Assembly: GCA_902766215.1 (NCBI GenBank)
Contig: CACXCV010000213.1
Coordinates: forward strand, 1 to 7,682
Source of the DNA: Oscillospiraceae bacterium
GTDB taxonomy: Bacteria > Bacillota > Clostridia > Oscillospirales > Oscillospiraceae
Direction of reading: 5' to 3'
DNA: 7,682 nt
Of this stretch, positions 7,293-7,682 are shown in pieces (the first letter of the stretch is position 1; every line of letters begins with the position of its first letter). The notes under the pieces were generated by a model. It saw only the letters and a program-made list of their open reading frames with translations. It made no database searches and was not told where the DNA came from. The translations under genes were made by a program, and so were the position numbers.

Positions 7293-7661
7293 TCAGTGAA
7301 CCATCCGCAGGCCGGCGCCGCCGCAGTTGACCAGCAGACGGCGTGCCCGCGCCGCGTCGGCGTCCATCACGGTATACTGCGCCGAAACCGCCCTGGCCGG
7401 CACATGACCGAACAGGGGCATGGGCATAATGACCGCGCTCCCGTTGGTCTGCGGTAGGCCATTGATCAGGCCGGTGGTATAATCCGGGCTGGCTATGCTG
7501 GCAGGATAGCCATAAGGATAGCCCACAACCAGGTTGGGCGTTTTGGGGGCATGCGGCATGGCCGCCCGGTACATCCGCAGGGCAATTCCCTCGCTGCGAA
7601 GGCGTGCCGCCGCCCGGTCGGCCTGGTCGGGGCTGCTGAATGTGGCACAATAGGTAATCAT
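7293..7661 (-). CDS. Conserved-looking hypothetical protein, 122 residues
   Basis: I do not recognise this family. The N-terminus (MITYCATFSSPDQADRAAAR, then LRSEGI, to about 25) looks like a beta strand followed by an amphipathic helix. The C-terminus (QYTVMDADAARARRLLVN, then CGGAG) repeats that strand-helix pattern. The middle (about 40-90) is rich in Gly, Pro, Tyr and small residues (NLVVGYPYGYP, INGLPQTNGS, MPMPLFG). A split ferredoxin-like alpha/beta fold with a loop insertion is a reasonable guess. There is no signal peptide or long membrane helix. The ATG at 7659-7661 has GAGGGAG (7669-7675) 7 bases upstream, which, with GC-rich codon usage like its neighbours, supports a real gene. 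It lies 54 bases upstream of the S1-domain gene, possibly as the first gene of a pair. Any promoter lies beyond the right edge. Confidence 0.75.
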   Translation of the reverse strand: MITYCATFSSPDQADRAAARLRSEGIALRMYRAAMPHAPKTPNLVVGYPYGYPASIASPDYTTGLINGLPQTNGSAVIMPMPLFGHVPARAVSAQYTVMDADAARARRLLVNCGGAGLRMVH

Positions 7662-7682
7662 CTTATCACTCCCTCAGGAGAA

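Noticed and set aside
6093..7457. Open frame of 454 codons on the plus strand across the rarA end and the S1-domain gene
   Set aside because: It is antisense or out of frame to two genes with clear domains, and its Pro/Arg/His/Gln-rich composition resembles no protein family.

Overview
The window is GC-rich DNA with Firmicutes-type signals: strong purine-rich Shine-Dalgarno sites and a near-consensus housekeeping promoter. The proteins resemble those of gut Clostridia of the Oscillospiraceae/Ruminococcaceae type: a membrane-anchored HtrA, a RarA with a clostridial-looking Walker B region, and an S1-domain protein of a kind I associate with these bacteria. The taxonomic call is inference from remembered family patterns, not from a search.

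Layout. Bases 1-2829 (+) hold a GH2 beta-galactosidase (lacZ) whose first residues lie off the left edge. A 16-bp GC-rich hairpin (2843-2878) separates it from the convergent htrA-type protease gene (2898-4265, -), which starts with GTG. Upstream of htrA are an AT-rich leader and a perfect 23-bp inverted repeat (4382-4433). Next is a small GNAT acetyltransferase gene (4447-4889, -), which appears broken by a one-base deletion close to its start. Its upstream region is shared with the divergent rarA gene (5078-6346, +), which has a clear TTGACG-17-TATACT promoter. rarA runs tail to tail into an S1-domain RNA-binding protein gene (6327-7238, -), overlapping it by 20 bp. Upstream of that, on the same strand, is a 122-residue protein of unknown function (7293-7661).

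The genes do not form one pathway. They are a sugar hydrolase, a surface quality-control protease, a replication-restart ATPase, a probable RNA-binding protein and small accessory genes, as in an ordinary chromosomal segment. Only the last two genes look like a possible operon. I found no mobile element, CRISPR array, RNA gene, or evidence for a new multi-gene system. The points most worth checking are the GNAT frameshift, the 52-base palindrome beside it, the shortened second domain of LacZ, and the unrecognised 122-residue protein.
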